Below are positions 22,171 to 35,800 of a DNA stretch of 64,000 nucleotides, piece after piece. The translations under genes were made by a program, and so were the position numbers. The notes under the pieces were generated by a model, which saw nothing but the letters and a program-made list of their open reading frames with translations, searched no databases and was not told the origin of the DNA. The stretch is from Cryptolaemus montrouzieri (lineage: Eukaryota; Arthropoda; Insecta; Coleoptera; Coccinellidae). Positions within the stretch are counted from its first letter, which is position 1, and every line of letters begins with the position of its first letter. The stretch covers positions 53,988,485 through 54,052,484 of the forward strand of contig JABFTP020000083.1 in the NCBI GenBank assembly GCA_013387265.2, written 5' to 3'.

Positions 22171-22236
22171 AAAAAGGGGAACATTAATAGAGAACTATTT
22201 TATTCGATATTAGTCATTTTTTTAATATCTAATAAA
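22166..22236 (+). terminator. Polyadenylation signals of the halfway-like gene
   Basis: AATAAA overlaps the stop codon (22166-22171). A second AATAAA at 22231-22236 is better placed. Confidence 0.5.
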
Positions 22237-22470
22237 ATAGTTTTTATATTTGTGATAAGGAAAATATATATTTTATTGGGTATATTTACGATCAAACTAT
22301 TTTTATATAAATATATATTATCTATACATGTCTAGAAATATTAAAACGCCAAATTTATAGAAATGATTATTTTTATACAGTTTTGTGAGAACTTTTGAAT
22401 TCATTTCTATTTCGAAAAAGGTTATGAATATTTGCTCTCAACTAAATAAGGCTGTTTACATTTTTTCATA

Positions 22471-22608
22471 CAGGGTGTTTCAGGTATGCAGTTATTAAGC
22501 TATTCACAAAATGATTCTTGGAAAAAATTTATATTTACCATAAAAAATAATAAAAATATTCCAACAATTTTTCTATCAACTTGGGACCCCATGCAAAGAA
22601 TCACCCTG
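22471..22608. mobile_element. 138-bp MITE with CAGGGTG ends
   Basis: It begins CAGGGTGTTTCA and ends TCACCCTG, bordered on both sides by TA. Non-coding. Confidence 0.6.
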
Positions 22609-23590
22609 TATGTGTCGTCCTTCGAATAATATAGTGCAAATTAATTAATATTTAAATTTCAACAGGTGTTAAGATTTAATAGTATCATGGGTTACTTGAT
22701 GTTCATATTCTATTAATTATTCTCGTCCAATCCAATATATTCAATCTATTACAGTAACAAATAATCAAAGTTTATTGTTTATTTATGACATTTTGAATTA
22801 TAAATTATTCATCGAGTTGGCGCGCTTCATTTTGGGATTAAATTATTAAGGGTGTCTCATATTTTGAAAAAATGTTTATGTACAATTTATTCTTAAATGT
22901 ATATGTATTTAGATTTTTCTTTGAAATTGTGTAGGGTATACAATCTCTCCAATATTGAACCAACAATCAATTATAATTGCTCATCTACGTTAGATTATTG
23001 CAGATAAGTGTTATATCTGATTTTTTTAAAACTAGTCATGTTTGACTGCCTTGTTAAAATAATAAATCCTACACAATTTGTGTAAAACTGCTCAATTATG
23101 TGTACCTTGCTTCAAAGTTTCCATGCATTATTATTTGTGGAAAAATTTGTCTCTCTATGTTTTTGTTTTGTTTTAACAAATTTGAATTTTGTTGATTAAA
23201 TTGAATGAAAAATTGCTCTCCAGTATATACGATTGAATACAAAATAATTTTATATAATTTTTTTGATCTTGAAAGTAGTGTAAACATTTACTGCAATAAT
23301 GCATGGAACTTATAACTATTATTTTGGTTGTGTTGCTGTTTTTATTAAATATCAATATATATTGAATTATTCATTCGTTTTTCTCCTTTCTGAAAATTTA
23401 AATGTTATTTACGAGCATTTTCTGTTCCTATCATGTTTTTATTTGCGAAAAACACATTTTTCCATTATACATTTTTGAGGTTATGATATTAGAGATTTCT
23501 TAAGTCTTTTTCTGATAGAAAATTATTTTATATCTTGTGTTCTTTCCGAAAAATGCATGTATTTTGAGAAAAATGAATTATAATCAAAGA
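22609..23590. other. Intergenic DNA
   Basis: Very AT-rich. No gene or clear repeat recognised. Confidence 0.4.
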
Positions 23591-23595
23591 TATCT

Positions 23596-24150
23596 GAAAA
23601 TTCGAGTAGGCTGCTATTGTTCATAACAACTGAAGAAGTTACACCCCTAAACATCACACTGCCTTCTTGGTATTTCGGAATTTGTCTTGCTGGTCTAGCT
23701 TGTCTTCCACGACCCCTTAAAACCCGAATCCGGCGATCATCTGATCGAACACCAATTCTGGTCTCATCCGAAGAAAGAACATTTCGCCAATTCTCAATAT
23801 TCCAATTTTGGTGCTCGATACTACAATTAAGTTTGTTAATTTTTGTTGTCTGGTTAGCTCTGGAACTCTTAAGGGCCTTCTGCTGTACAAACCCCTTTAA
23901 CGAAGTCTTTGACGTATGGGGTGCATACGTTCTTTTGCAATTTGATACAAAAAGCGGTCTTGTTCTTAAGAAGTGATCTTCCTACCATTTCTTCGAGGCA
24001 TATTTTGCAGAGATTGTAGCTCCACATATCCGGTGTAGATTTTTGAAATTCCCCCTGTGATAACCCCATTGTGGCCGCTATATCCCTCTGTGGCACCCCT
24101 TCTTCAACGAAAGCAATTATTCGACCCCTCTGTACATCTGACAATTAATT
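23596..24150 (-). pseudogene. Tc1-like transposase remnant
   Basis: The minus strand starts MSDVQRGRIIAFVEEGVPQR and DIAATMGLSQG, the Tc1 helix-turn-helix. After an internal deletion it continues in other frames with FRLMRPELVFDQM-like residues corresponding to the DESRFGVRSDDRR catalytic block. The end at 23601 carries GAGTAGGCTGCTATTG, a terminal motif shared with 2886. Confidence 0.65.
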
Positions 24151-24254
24151 ATGATTATAGGCTTTTTTAAATTCTGAAAATCACAGTTGCAAATCTCAGT
24201 GACGACGACTATCCAGTTTTTTTACAACAAAAAACTTCATTCTTCACAAGTAAT

Positions 24255-24330
24255 GAAAGATCCATGGTTAAAAACTATCAATAATGTGAAATACCAAGTG
24301 ATTCCATATAAATTTGGTTGTGTGTATATG
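24255..24330. repeat. Dispersed repeat, second copy
   Basis: Near-identical to 5200-5285 (GATCCATGGTTAAAAAC, AATGTGAAATACC, GTGATTCCATATAAATT). Family unknown. Confidence 0.5.
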
Positions 24331-24539
24331 TTAAAATATGTTTCTATCAGTCATTATAACTTTCACTTATACAATAAAATAAACATGAGTTTTATACAAG
24401 AATATCAGGTTAAATGAAAGTGTGGCCTGGTTTTGATTTGATTTAGATTTTTAAGAAACTTCAAAGTGTAAATTTTATCACATAAAATGAATTTTTTTTG
24501 GGGAGCAGCCATTTTGTCAAAAATCAAAATTTTCACTGT

Positions 24540-25470
24540 TTTCAAGTCTAAGGCTAGGGTACTCAACTGCGGGATCCCCCAAGGATCGATACTTGGCCCG
24601 ATCCTCTTTATATTCGATTCTATTTGCTGATGATAGCACCGTCACTGTCGGAGGTGCTGAACTGGTTGCGTTGGGTGATTTCGCACGATTGTCTGCAATG
24701 TGATAGTTCTCCTCGAATAAATTATGCATGAATGATGAAAAGACTCAATCAGTGCTCTTCTCCCTTAAGGGAAACGGTGGAATAGGCTTCGCCGAATCTG
24801 TCAAGTTCTTGGGGCTTTATCTGGATCCCGAGCTTCGATGGGGCGTTCGTGTGCACCAGCTGGCTCAAAAATTGAGCAGGAACATGTTTTTATTACAAAT
24901 AACCTCTTTCCTAGAGTGTTGATCTGTTTATCATGCTCTTTTTGACAGTCACCTTAAGTATGGTATTATTTTGTGGGATAACAGTGCGGTACGCGAAACT
25001 GAGAGAATTATCACTGGTTCATCATATAGAGCAGAGAACTCAACATTCATAAATTTCCAAGTACCTATACCTTTGAATGTTTATTATATGCACACAAAGA
25101 ACAACATAACTGCCCTTCAGGCGAAGATTTTTACATGTATAATACAAGGTGTAGAAAAGACATCCGTCCTGACTTTAGTAGATTATCGAAGACACTCAAT
25201 AGTCCTTTCAATTTTTTAAAAAACTATCTCTACATTGTCGTGCTTTGACACACAAATCTTTCAAAACACAGATATTTAAGTTTCTGGTGGAGAAATCCTT
25301 TAACTCTATAAGTGATTTTTGGTCTACTAATGTTAGTTTGTTTTATATTCATATATTTTTGGGAGTACTGTGTACTCTTGATTCATGGCGTTTGATTCTC
25401 TTTGCCATTATAATTTGTTTGACGAATGCAAAATACCTTGGTATAAGCATGAATAAATAAATAAATAATT
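24540..25470 (+). mobile_element. LINE fragment with intact 3' tail
   Basis: Reading frames encode LNCGIPQGSILGPILFIF, FADDSTVTVGGAEL, KTQSVLFSLKGNGG and SVKFLGLYLDPELRWG, then the C-terminal region, and end in a short (AATA)n tail at 25447-25467. It is 5' truncated, which is typical of LINE insertion. Confidence 0.8.
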
Positions 25471-25479
25471 CTAAATTCT

Positions 25480-26160
25480 ATTGTACATCGATGACTTGGT
25501 ACATAAAGTTAGAGTAGACAGAATGAAAATTTATGCAGATGACACAACATTTATCACCAGGGAAGAAACAGAGCCACAATTGAATTATTCAGCAGAGTTT
25601 CCATGAGGGATGCAGTGAATTGGTTTGATCATAACAAAATGGTTCTCAACACAAATAAAACACAAAAATTGACCATATCCACAAAAATATTAAAGGATAC
25701 AAGCCACATCTCATTATCCTTCCGTATACTTACAATACCTTGCTGTCATATTGAAGCATGCCTGACACACTTCCATGAAAATAAAGAAAATCGTCAAACG
25801 CACTCTGCTCAGCATGAATATTCAACTAGAGCGAGAGAAAACTATGTACTACCAAAAAGACGCCTACAACGAACACAAAAATCTTATGACTTCATAAGTA
25901 CAAAAATGTACCATGTGCTCCCACCTCAAGTAAAGGCTCTCAGTAACTCCTCCTTCAAGAAAGCTATCAGAAGCTGCTTCTAGAAAACGTTTTCTATAGC
26001 ACAGAGGAGTTTATGAACTTTAGACTTCTCTAAGATGAAAAACTTGTCAGTCTTCATGAATAGTTTGTATGTTTTGGTGTTTTCGTTTTATATTTTGATA
26101 TTCTTTCGAAAGTCCTTGTAATTATTGAAGGAAATATACATCAATCTATTTATCTATCAT
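25480..26160 (+). mobile_element. LINE fragment, reverse transcriptase C-terminus and 3'UTR
   Basis: It encodes RMKIYADDTTFITREE, then AVNWFDHNKMVLNTNKTQKL (25603), then a rearranged C-terminal part ending LPPQVKALSNSSFKKAI. It lies directly after another LINE tail. Confidence 0.72.
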
Positions 26161-26849
26161 TATCTGTACTCATCTATCATAAATATAATTAACAGATAAT
26201 TTGAAGCAGAAATATCTTTCTCACCGCCAGACATCTTTTTTTGAAGGTTCTTCTTGAGATCGGCAACAGGAACAAGAAAATTCAATATTTAAAATGAATC
26301 GATGATTGTTGAATGCTTATGTCCATTTTTTCAAATTTATAAAATAAAAGGCCTGTTCGTAAAAAATTCTAAAAAGAAAACCGAATTTTTTCTGTCTTGC
26401 AAATGGATATAACCCTTAATTTACTTCAAAGTGAATCGTTTTTATTCATATGTAAAATTGAAACATTCTGTATGTACCTTTGCATGTCTTCTTTAATCAC
26501 TGTGATTTTAAAATGAAATCAATAACACTAAATGTGCCTCAAATTCTCTAACAAATATTGATGTCTTGAAACCTTTCATATGTTATGATATTTGTTAATT
26601 TCGAAAATCTCCTCGACTATCAAATAATCAAATTTTGACCGGTAGATATTATAAAAGAAAAACTTCCGCAAAATATGAAAATGAAAAATAGATAATCAAG
26701 GTTTAACCTTTTAATCGAAATTCTTTACAACAGAATATTCTCGATATAAATTAAAATTTAAAGAAATGAATGGTTGTATAAAAATACACAATGCGTCGTC
26801 AACATGTTGTAGAAATAATAAACTTACAATTAATGTATGTACAATTTGC
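26161..26849. other. RBM25 3' flank/3'UTR
   Basis: AT-rich. The RBM25 3'UTR should extend leftwards from 26849. No other feature seen. Confidence 0.4.
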
Positions 26850-29800
26850 TTACTTAACCAATCCTAGTTTTTTCGCTTCTACTTCATAAATTAATAATCT
26901 CCACATTTTAACAACAAACACTTCAGCCTCTTCATCCAATACCTGAAAAATATTAACAATACTCAATAAAAATCTTTTATATATTTCTTTATAACTATAC
27001 CATCTGGACGTCTTCCAATATGACTTGTGGCGCTGACCCTGCTAATACTTTTGAACAAATGAAATCGACCAACGTCGGTTCTGGCTCGCCGATATATTCA
27101 ATGATCTTCTTATTAATCCATGGACGAATTTTCTTTTCCATCAACTGATTATCGATGGCGCCCCAATCGAGTTTGTGTGCGAACAAAGCACTTTTTTCTG
27201 TTGGAATAGTTTCGATGAGAGTCTTTATGTTCTTTCTCTTCTCTTCTTGGGACTTTTGCGATTCATCCATCTTCTTATCGCCGTTCTCCTTATCCTTCTT
27301 GGATTTCTTCTCCTCCGTATAATCTAGTAGATATTAATAATCATACATTCAAAAAAATTTCAAGGCTGTTGCAGTTATGGAGTCATTAATTTCCACAGGA
27401 GATTACCAATCAAAAAAACTTGAAAAAAAAAGCCTACAAACATACATTTCGTCAAAAAATACCGGGAATTTAATATTATTAGCTACATCTGTTGAAAATC
27501 TCCATCTCTTGGTAAAATTTTCAAACTAAAGACTGAGTCTTTCATTGTTTGATTTTAATTTAATTCTACTGAATTGTGTAGATACACTTGCATATATAGT
27601 TCATCTGAATTCAAAATTAGCGTGAAAAGACGAACATTTGCCAGAATTATTCAATAATTTAATCTCAAAATCTGAATGTAGTGAAATATTACGTATTTTA
27701 AAGCTGGTTAAAATCACTCAAAAGCCTAAAAATCATGACGAAGGAATTCATCCAAACTTAGATAAGAACTTTTGGATTTTTCAAGGTATCTAACTCTAAT
27801 TTGCAGAAATTATTTCGGATATATGCTTATGGGAATTTTTTTATGTTTCTTAATGAGGAATCTCCTGTAGAAAACAATGACTGTCACCTGAAATACTTTC
27901 AAATTTACATCTACTCACCTAAAGGAACCAATTTCCGCTTCTTGACCTGCGTATTACTGTCGTCCTCGTCGGGATTGAACACTTCGCGAAGGTCAGTCTT
28001 TCGGCGTTTGGGATCCCTCTGGTTCTGGGGGCTGAACGCCACCGGTTTGGACAGGGTGATCTTCATCCCCGTGCCCGTGGGTACCGAGGGTGCCTCCTCG
28101 TGATTGGACACGAACGACTGTCTCGAATCGTCGTCGCCCGCTTGCACTTGCGTCCACTGTGCGCTGTCCGAATTGTCGTTGGACAGGTCGTCGTGCTCGG
28201 GGGGCGGCGGGCTGTAATGATTCTCGTCGATGTCGCTTTCACTGTCAATGGGCTCGGCTTCGACAGCCGCCAGTTCTTGGGCGGCCTGCCGTAATACGTA
28301 CCTGGGGAAAAGAGGAAATATGTTAGTACGTGTTTAGAGTGATACACACCGCCGTGTTCAGATATATCATTGAATTCTGAATATCCCAACCATCTTAAAT
28401 GATTACCGAAAAATCAAATTGAGTTCACTTACCATTGAAATTTTCTACAATAAAAATAACGTAGATCATATTGCGATATTCCAAATACATAGATTATTGT
28501 GACAGAACGAATCTATTTGTATGAGTTCATGTTGATATTATGCTTCTATTATCCTTCTCATTATTCTCCTTCAAAAGAGATAGAGAGCACTAAATTCTAG
28601 ATATTCGTCATAATAATTTACGAAGAACTCGGCTCCATTAAGACATAAGGAGGAAGAGGGGAACAGCTCGATGTTTCTGATTCTCTTTCTTCGAAAATGT
28701 AGGTATCAAAACTGGTCCCATATTAAAAAATCGAATCGTGAAATGACGATTTCTCCTCAAGGGTCTATTGCCGATACGCGAATCATATCTCCCGGTAATC
28801 ACATATAAGCAGGACGAATGAAAAAAACGCTCCAAATTTGACAGCTCGACTATTCTCAATTTCTGGACGGCAAAATGGAATGGTGGGATAACTTTGAACC
28901 GAGTTCGATGACTTGGAACGTTAATTTATCGATTAAAACTTTGCTTTCGGAAAGAAATGCGTACAATTTCTTATGGGGAAAATATAGAAATATATGTCAA
29001 CGGAGGATTTCGCGGATACTTCGATCTAGAAATAAGTTTTTGGACGGCTCGAAAGCGCCTATTTCCAGTGCGAAAGTATTTTCCGTCACGGCACTCTATG
29101 TGGCCTGTGAATAATCGTCGTTTTTCCGGATCGGTTTGGAAATATTGAAATGAAACTAGGCTATGGAAGAATTCTCTTCTAGAAACCGCGGCTCGATATC
29201 AGCTCATTAACCCTCCCTACCAATTAGGTCCACCTTTCCGAGGAAAAAATGGAGTTCGGAAGGATCGAATTTTCGTTTTCTGATTACATTTTATCCCGAA
29301 TGAAGGGTCTTACAACCGCCCCCAGATGTCGGTGGGACGCGAATTGGGTATCGTCACGCGCAGAAAAAATCTCTCCGAAAAAATTGTTCGCTATTTGAAA
29401 ATAAAATTTCTTCGTCCTCCAATATCACCCATCGAATTCTTCCATTTGTCCCCATTCCTCACGGTTTTAGTATAGTTAAACAAATTGAAAATAAGACTTA
29501 CTTCTCCCTCTCCTCCCTCATTTTCTGCCGTTCCTTCTCCCGCTCGTACTCCCTGTGACGTTCCCTTTCCCTCGCCTTCTGTCTTTCCATCTCCCTCTCC
29601 TTCTCCCTTTCTTTCTGTTTCCAATGCTCCAGATTGACGTCGATCAGTAACTTGGGTTTGTACAGTTCTTCTCTCTCTTTCTTCAACTGAAAACGACAGG
29701 ATGAACAACGATAATTCAGCGTGGTACGCGGCTACGTACCCTTTCAAATTCCGCGTTCGGATCTTCGACCTCGCTGGCGAATATTTTGTTTTTCAGCTCT

Positions 29801-32800
29801 TCGAGCTCCTCTTTCTCCTTGAGTCTGTCGCGACTGTCCATCTCGGCTTCTTTTACCCGCTCGGCCAGTCGCCTCTGAAGTTCGCGTCCCCTGTAATAAG
29901 AAGAATTTATAATTATAACTGGCACAAAAATAAATATTGTACCCACTTGTAGAATTTAATGTCGTCTCGTTCATCATCGTAATCTTCCAGGAATTCCTTC
30001 AATCTCTTAGCATCCTTCTCTCTTTCCTCCTCCCGCATTCTTTCTTTTTCTCTATCTTTCTCATACTCTTTAGCCTTTCTTCTTTCACGTGTTTCCCAAG
30101 CTCTGAAATTCAATTTACAATCAAACAACAGCTCCTTGGATCAGAATATACAGGTACTTCTAATGGGCTCTTTAGAGCGTACCTGAGTCTCTCCTGATAA
30201 GCCGCCTCTTTCTCCCTCGCTCGTCTATCGGCCTTCTTCTTCTCCTTAGCCTCTTCCTCCATCTCTTTCTCTCTGAGAAGCTCTTTCGTGCTCTTCTTTT
30301 CATCTCTCTCCCTTTCCCTGTCTCGTTCTCTTTCTCTCTCCCGCTCGCGTTCTCTGGCTTCGCGTTCGCGTTCTCTCTCCCTTTCTCTTTCGCGTTCTCT
30401 CTCCCTCTCCCTTTCACGCTCCTTCTCGCGCTCCCTCTCCCTCTCGCGTTCTCGTTCGCGTTCGCGATCTCTTTCTCGGCTGCTCCTCTCGTGCGATCTA
30501 AAAACGAAAAAGGTTGAGAGTCAGTTTTGGACGCTATCGCCTCCTGATAATGCTAATTCAGTTCATCTTTCAACTTAACAATTGTGCCAACTTAGCAACA
30601 ACAAAAATTTTGACAATCGTTCTAAACAGATTTAATAATCAATAACCGGTACTTTTTTAACACATCGTATCGTATTCTTGGTATCTTACCTCGATCTGGT
30701 CCTCCTCCGTCTCTTCTCTTCTTTTTCCTTTCTCTTCGGGCTCGGCGAGTGCGACTGCGACTTATCTCTGTGCTTTTCTTTTTCTTCGCGTTTCTTTCTG
30801 TTCACCTCCTTCGCTTCTTCTTGTTTCTAAAAAAGAGAGATGTCAGTCGATATTGCCGGAGAACGATCGCGAACAAGATATTAATAAAAAAAGGTATCAT
30901 ACCAATTGGAGACCAAGAATATGTAACAAATGAAAATATTCGCAAATGTGCACGTTTTTCTTTTTATGTATATTCTGTAAAATGAGTTAAAAATTCAAAT
31001 GTTAGTGAGTTGCTTCTGGAGAATGTTCTGTGACTATGCAATTCTATTTGGAGGGGGGGTTTACGTTCGAAAATACTACAAATTACGTGAGTTAGATTTC
31101 CGGGCGATGGCAATCTTCAGTTTAATTTCTCAGATATTTTGTAAAATGTGTAGTTTGTTCTGGTTGAAAATATAACTCAGATACCGTAGAAGGTGAAGTC
31201 AACTAATGGAAGTCCAAATTTAAAATGACGAAGATTTTCTTTATGGTTCACTGCCAGACTACTAAGCGCAACAAGGTTGTTATTTTATCAAAACTGAAAG
31301 AAGCTTGTTCAAAGGTAAATACTCGTCAATACAAGACCAAATTTCAACATTATATTATAAACATACGCATTTGTTCTAAATAAATGTTGGCCATGGAAAA
31401 TTGACACATCACTGCGCATGACACACTCTTCTAATAAGTTAGGTTATGAATGCTACCGTTCTATTGCCAATGAAATTGTAGCTATAAAGACAGTAATATC
31501 GTATGGAAGTTATAAGGTAAAAATTATTTCACACGAACCAATTTATAAATCTCTACTAGACGATTTGTTAAAGAAAATCTCTATATTCAAGTTTATGTCA
31601 ATTCTTCTCCATTTTCAGCGTATTTAAATTTCATCAAGTTAAAAAACGAAAGACTATCGTCAGACAGAGAGGTTCCAACATTTGAACACAGAAGACATGT
31701 GCAAGACTCTGAGTATCACAGAATTCGAATGTGCTTTTCAAAGGATAGATGGCGCTTTACATAGTGGGGTTATATCATCTATCAAACTTTCAGGTTTCGT
31801 ATATTTCTTCGTCAGGATGAAACTTGTAATATTTTCGAACTTTCGTATTCGTTTATAAATGTGTTGACAATTTATGGCTACATGTACATTTTTTAACTTA
31901 CTCTCTGTCTCAAGCTGTTGCGTTTCCTACTCTTGACGTTAATCCCCCACCAGCTTCGGGTATTTTTCTTTTGTGATACGATAACAGTTAAACGTACCAC
32001 GGTCGATAACTTACAAATACCGACCGCGGCAATACAAAGCTATCTAATATGCTAGTAAATATCCTCAAAATTAACACAAATAAATCATATTTCGTACGGA
32101 AATAACCACAAAGTTAGAGTGACACGGGTGTACCTCATTTACGTGTTATTTCTTTTCTTGAGAAGTGTTGTTTTGTTTCAAAACTTGCATCATTTTGTAG
32201 ACTAATAAATTAAATAGAATCGATTGTGATTATTTCAGTACAAATTAAATCATACAATAGCAAAGATGTTTCAAAACACATATATTAAAATTCTTTCCGA
32301 TTAGGTTCCATTTTTATTGGAATTCATATTCGTTTGTCCTCTTTTTCCAAACTTTATTGATTTGAAGAAACAAAGTTTTTATACTCAATAAAATTTATAA
32401 CTCGGTTAATGGAAGAAAGTTATTTTTTCCCAAATGAGATTGATTACGCGAATCAAACAGAATTTGAATGATTTATAACATACCCTAAAGCACTGTGTTT
32501 CTATACTTTTTCCGAAATTTTTCATAGGCATATACAAATACGATAATATGACGAAGTTCACTTACAACAGTGAACAAAAATAGATTTTAATAATTATATT
32601 TTATATTTAACTTCGACGATTTTTCAAATAGCATAGCTGTTTCGGTTCTGTTCATTATATTTTTATTTTCTTGGTCCCATTTTGTACTGAACCGTCTATT
32701 ATAAATATTTCTTGAAAAATACATATTGCCTCCTAACCCAATCAAAAAGTTGACAGATTTAGGTATCGTTTTCTCCAAATCTAGTAGGCGACGTTCACTG

Positions 32801-35800
32801 ATTTTATTCAATTTGTTCATTTAGGTTAGATCAATATTTGCATACAGTGGTTTTGGCAAATATTAGTTTTTATATTTCTTTACAGTTAAGTTGCAAATAC
32901 GTTGTGAGAAAAAATCATGTTGATATCTCTAATAGTCAAGTTTCTTTTTAGTGCAGACAAATTTCGTTGGTTTATTACAGTAGATAGGTGACATATTATA
33001 GTCTAAAAAGACCCTTCCTCTCTTGAACTTTTTTTAGGGGCCATTTTGAAGGTACAATCAATTTTCCGATTTTTCTTTTCATTTTTGAGTTATCATTTGA
33101 ATTTTGTAGGTTATGTTCAAGTCTATTTGCCTCTATAATTTGATTACTTTCAGTTCATAATTATCTGTGGTCTCGTTGTTAAACTCCGAGACCACAGATA
33201 ATTACTATAGTATGAACTCAACCTAACCATAGAGATGATCTTGAACAATTCCAAATAAAAATCTGTAGTTTTCAGTCATAGAACAACATGAATCATCGAT
33301 GGACGTTCACAGAATGAATAAAATTACTACCTATGTTATATATTTTTGTTGCTTCCAACAGTCATGTTTTCACTATAACTTGGAAACCGCTGATCCAATT
33401 TTTTCTCACCACATTTTATTCAAAAAAATGCCTAAAAACTATAGTATATCGATGGTGTGCTCCCGTAGCGACACCAACGTCATTTGATGTAGAAAAGCCT
33501 AAATTTTATTCGAAAAAGGTTGGATTAGAACGATTTTCAATTTTGAAAAATCACTTGCTCTCTCTAAAAAGTACCATTTTAATAATTAACAAGGATCAAC
33601 TCTGTATTTCGAAATTATGCACATGAAAAAAAACACTAATGAGAAAAACACGTAAAATGCAAAATGTGATGAAAAAAAATTCCTCTTTGAAATTCTAATG
33701 AATATTTAATGCCATCCCACGACATTTACGAATTTCAGGGGATATTTGTCTCTCGTCTATAGATTTACTCGAAGCCCTTTGAAGAATGGTAATTTGCCTC
33801 GACAGTCCCAAAGTGTTCAATGCAGTTCATACATGGAGAACGTGCTGGCCATCGGATATCGCACAATATTCATAGTTGAATTTTGCAGAATGGCCAAGTC
33901 TTTGCAGCGATCTAAGCCTGATCTACCCCGAGCACAAATAGAGTTTCTAACAAAGCCTAAATTTCCCTTGTGTTTGTTCCATCTAAACCCATTTTGAAAA
34001 TTATGTTTCAATTGTGGGCAAAACCTGAAGGGAATTGTGTTATAATTATTCAGCCAAATCTGTTTCATTCTCTCCATGCATGCTAAAGTAATTGAAATGG
34101 CCTTGAATTCACAATGAATCATTTCAATCTCGGTATGGTCTTTTGAGCCAGGAGTCGCACACAGCTAAATCAGGTAAATACAGTGGATGTCGAAATATAT
34201 GCGTTGAGTTTAATCCAAGAAAACTGTCAACCTGACCTTTCGAGCGACTTTGGCGCGATTTTTCTGGTCTTGCCTCACCTTCGGTACCATCTTCACTCGA
34301 TTGATCGGTTATTTCAGGGTCGTAAGTATAGATCCAAGTCACATTTGTGTTTCAGCACATCCTTACAGTGATAAAGCTTTGTTCCGCACACTTCGAAAAA
34401 GTTGAGCAATTTTGAAACCGAACGTGATTTGTCTTTTCTGACCCAAATGGTCTTCCAAATAATTAATTGATTCTTCTGGAATTCTAAACAAATCAGTGAA
34501 GTCTCTGACTGTCATCAGAGGATTCTGGAGCATCAACTCTTTAATTTGACTTATGTGTTGGATATCAATACATGTTGAGCCTTCCAACGTATTAATACGT
34601 TCTCTAATTTCTCTGTAGTCTCTGTTAAATCACCAAAGACCTTCTGCAATATTCTGAACATTGCAAAAATCGCCAAAAACACTTTGAATCGTTCAGGAAA
34701 CGTAACTAGGTGACCAATTATGACAGTGACTTCTGTATTGCAAATGAAGTTCCGTGTGCCGAATCGCTTAAAATATTATAGAAGGCTTACGGTGAATCGA
34801 CTTCATCAAAACACTTGCATATGAGTGGAACAGTGCATTCAATAGCGGCCGAGATGCGGGTGATTTGCCACGCACTGGTCGGCCTTCAATATCTTCAACC
34901 AAAGTTAGCATCCATAAAGAGAATGAAATGGTAATTGAAAATCGTCATTTAATTTTAAGAGATCTGCTTTCTATGCCTTACAAATCAATTCGTATCATTT
35001 CAAACGATTGTTTTGGCATGAAACGCGTTGCCGCTAGAACTAGTTCCAAAAGAATTTTCTTCAAAATTTGAATCGCGTAATCGTATATTGATAAAGTCTG
35101 TGATTTTCAATAGAGGACTCTGGAGCCATTAACACGCTTTCTTCTATTTTTCGGAATCTTTTAAGCATTCATAAAGATTTTTCTGTCATAGTCAAATCAC
35201 AAAAAGCCTTCTACAACCTTCTGAACGTTAACCGGTGAGGAATGATGACATTGAGATGAAATTTTGCAGATGTCAGTGACAGAAGTACCAACATAAAAAC
35301 AAGAGAGTCAGCCTAAAATGGTTAACCCATAAAGTTTAGATTAAAAGTCAGTTTTTGCCCATAGTGGTGCAACCACTCTTCATAATGTATCCCAAACATG
35401 CTCCATTGAATTCAGGTCAGGTGATTGGGGAGGCCAAGCTAAAACATTGATTCCCTTATCGCATTCAGAGAAAAATTTAGTTTTGATTGAAAGAGATTCC
35501 ACACTACAAAATTTTGCACTAACACAAATCAAAAGAAAATATCAGTCAATTGTTTCAAGTATAATATAGAGGAATACTTTGGATATTATAATTGCGTACC
35601 GATGCTACAAATCACTCAAATTCTCCAAAAATCCTCGCGACCAAGAAGTAATATGTGTATTGAAACAACTATGAATAAAATTGGTTGTTTTCACATTACT
35701 CACCAGCGGCGCCACGGGCCGAACCTAGGATGCACTGCGCCGTTTTTCCATTAGCCTGTTTGGTTTCAAGCACCATATGAGTGCAACCTTACTTATATCA

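Noticed and set aside
22166..22171. Stop codon plus AATAAA as evidence of a truncated halfway-like gene
   Set aside because: The tail KMPKMPCDWLCE looks like the natural end and a better polyadenylation signal follows at 22231.
28875..29148. Open frames (WWDNFEPSSMTWN, FLWGKYRNICQRR) in RBM25 intron 10
   Set aside because: More GC than its surroundings and superficially protein-like, but no start context, splice sites or recognised family.
30288..30578. Ser/Leu/Arg repeat protein on the plus strand
   Set aside because: Antisense of the Arg-Glu repeat of RBM25 exon 7.
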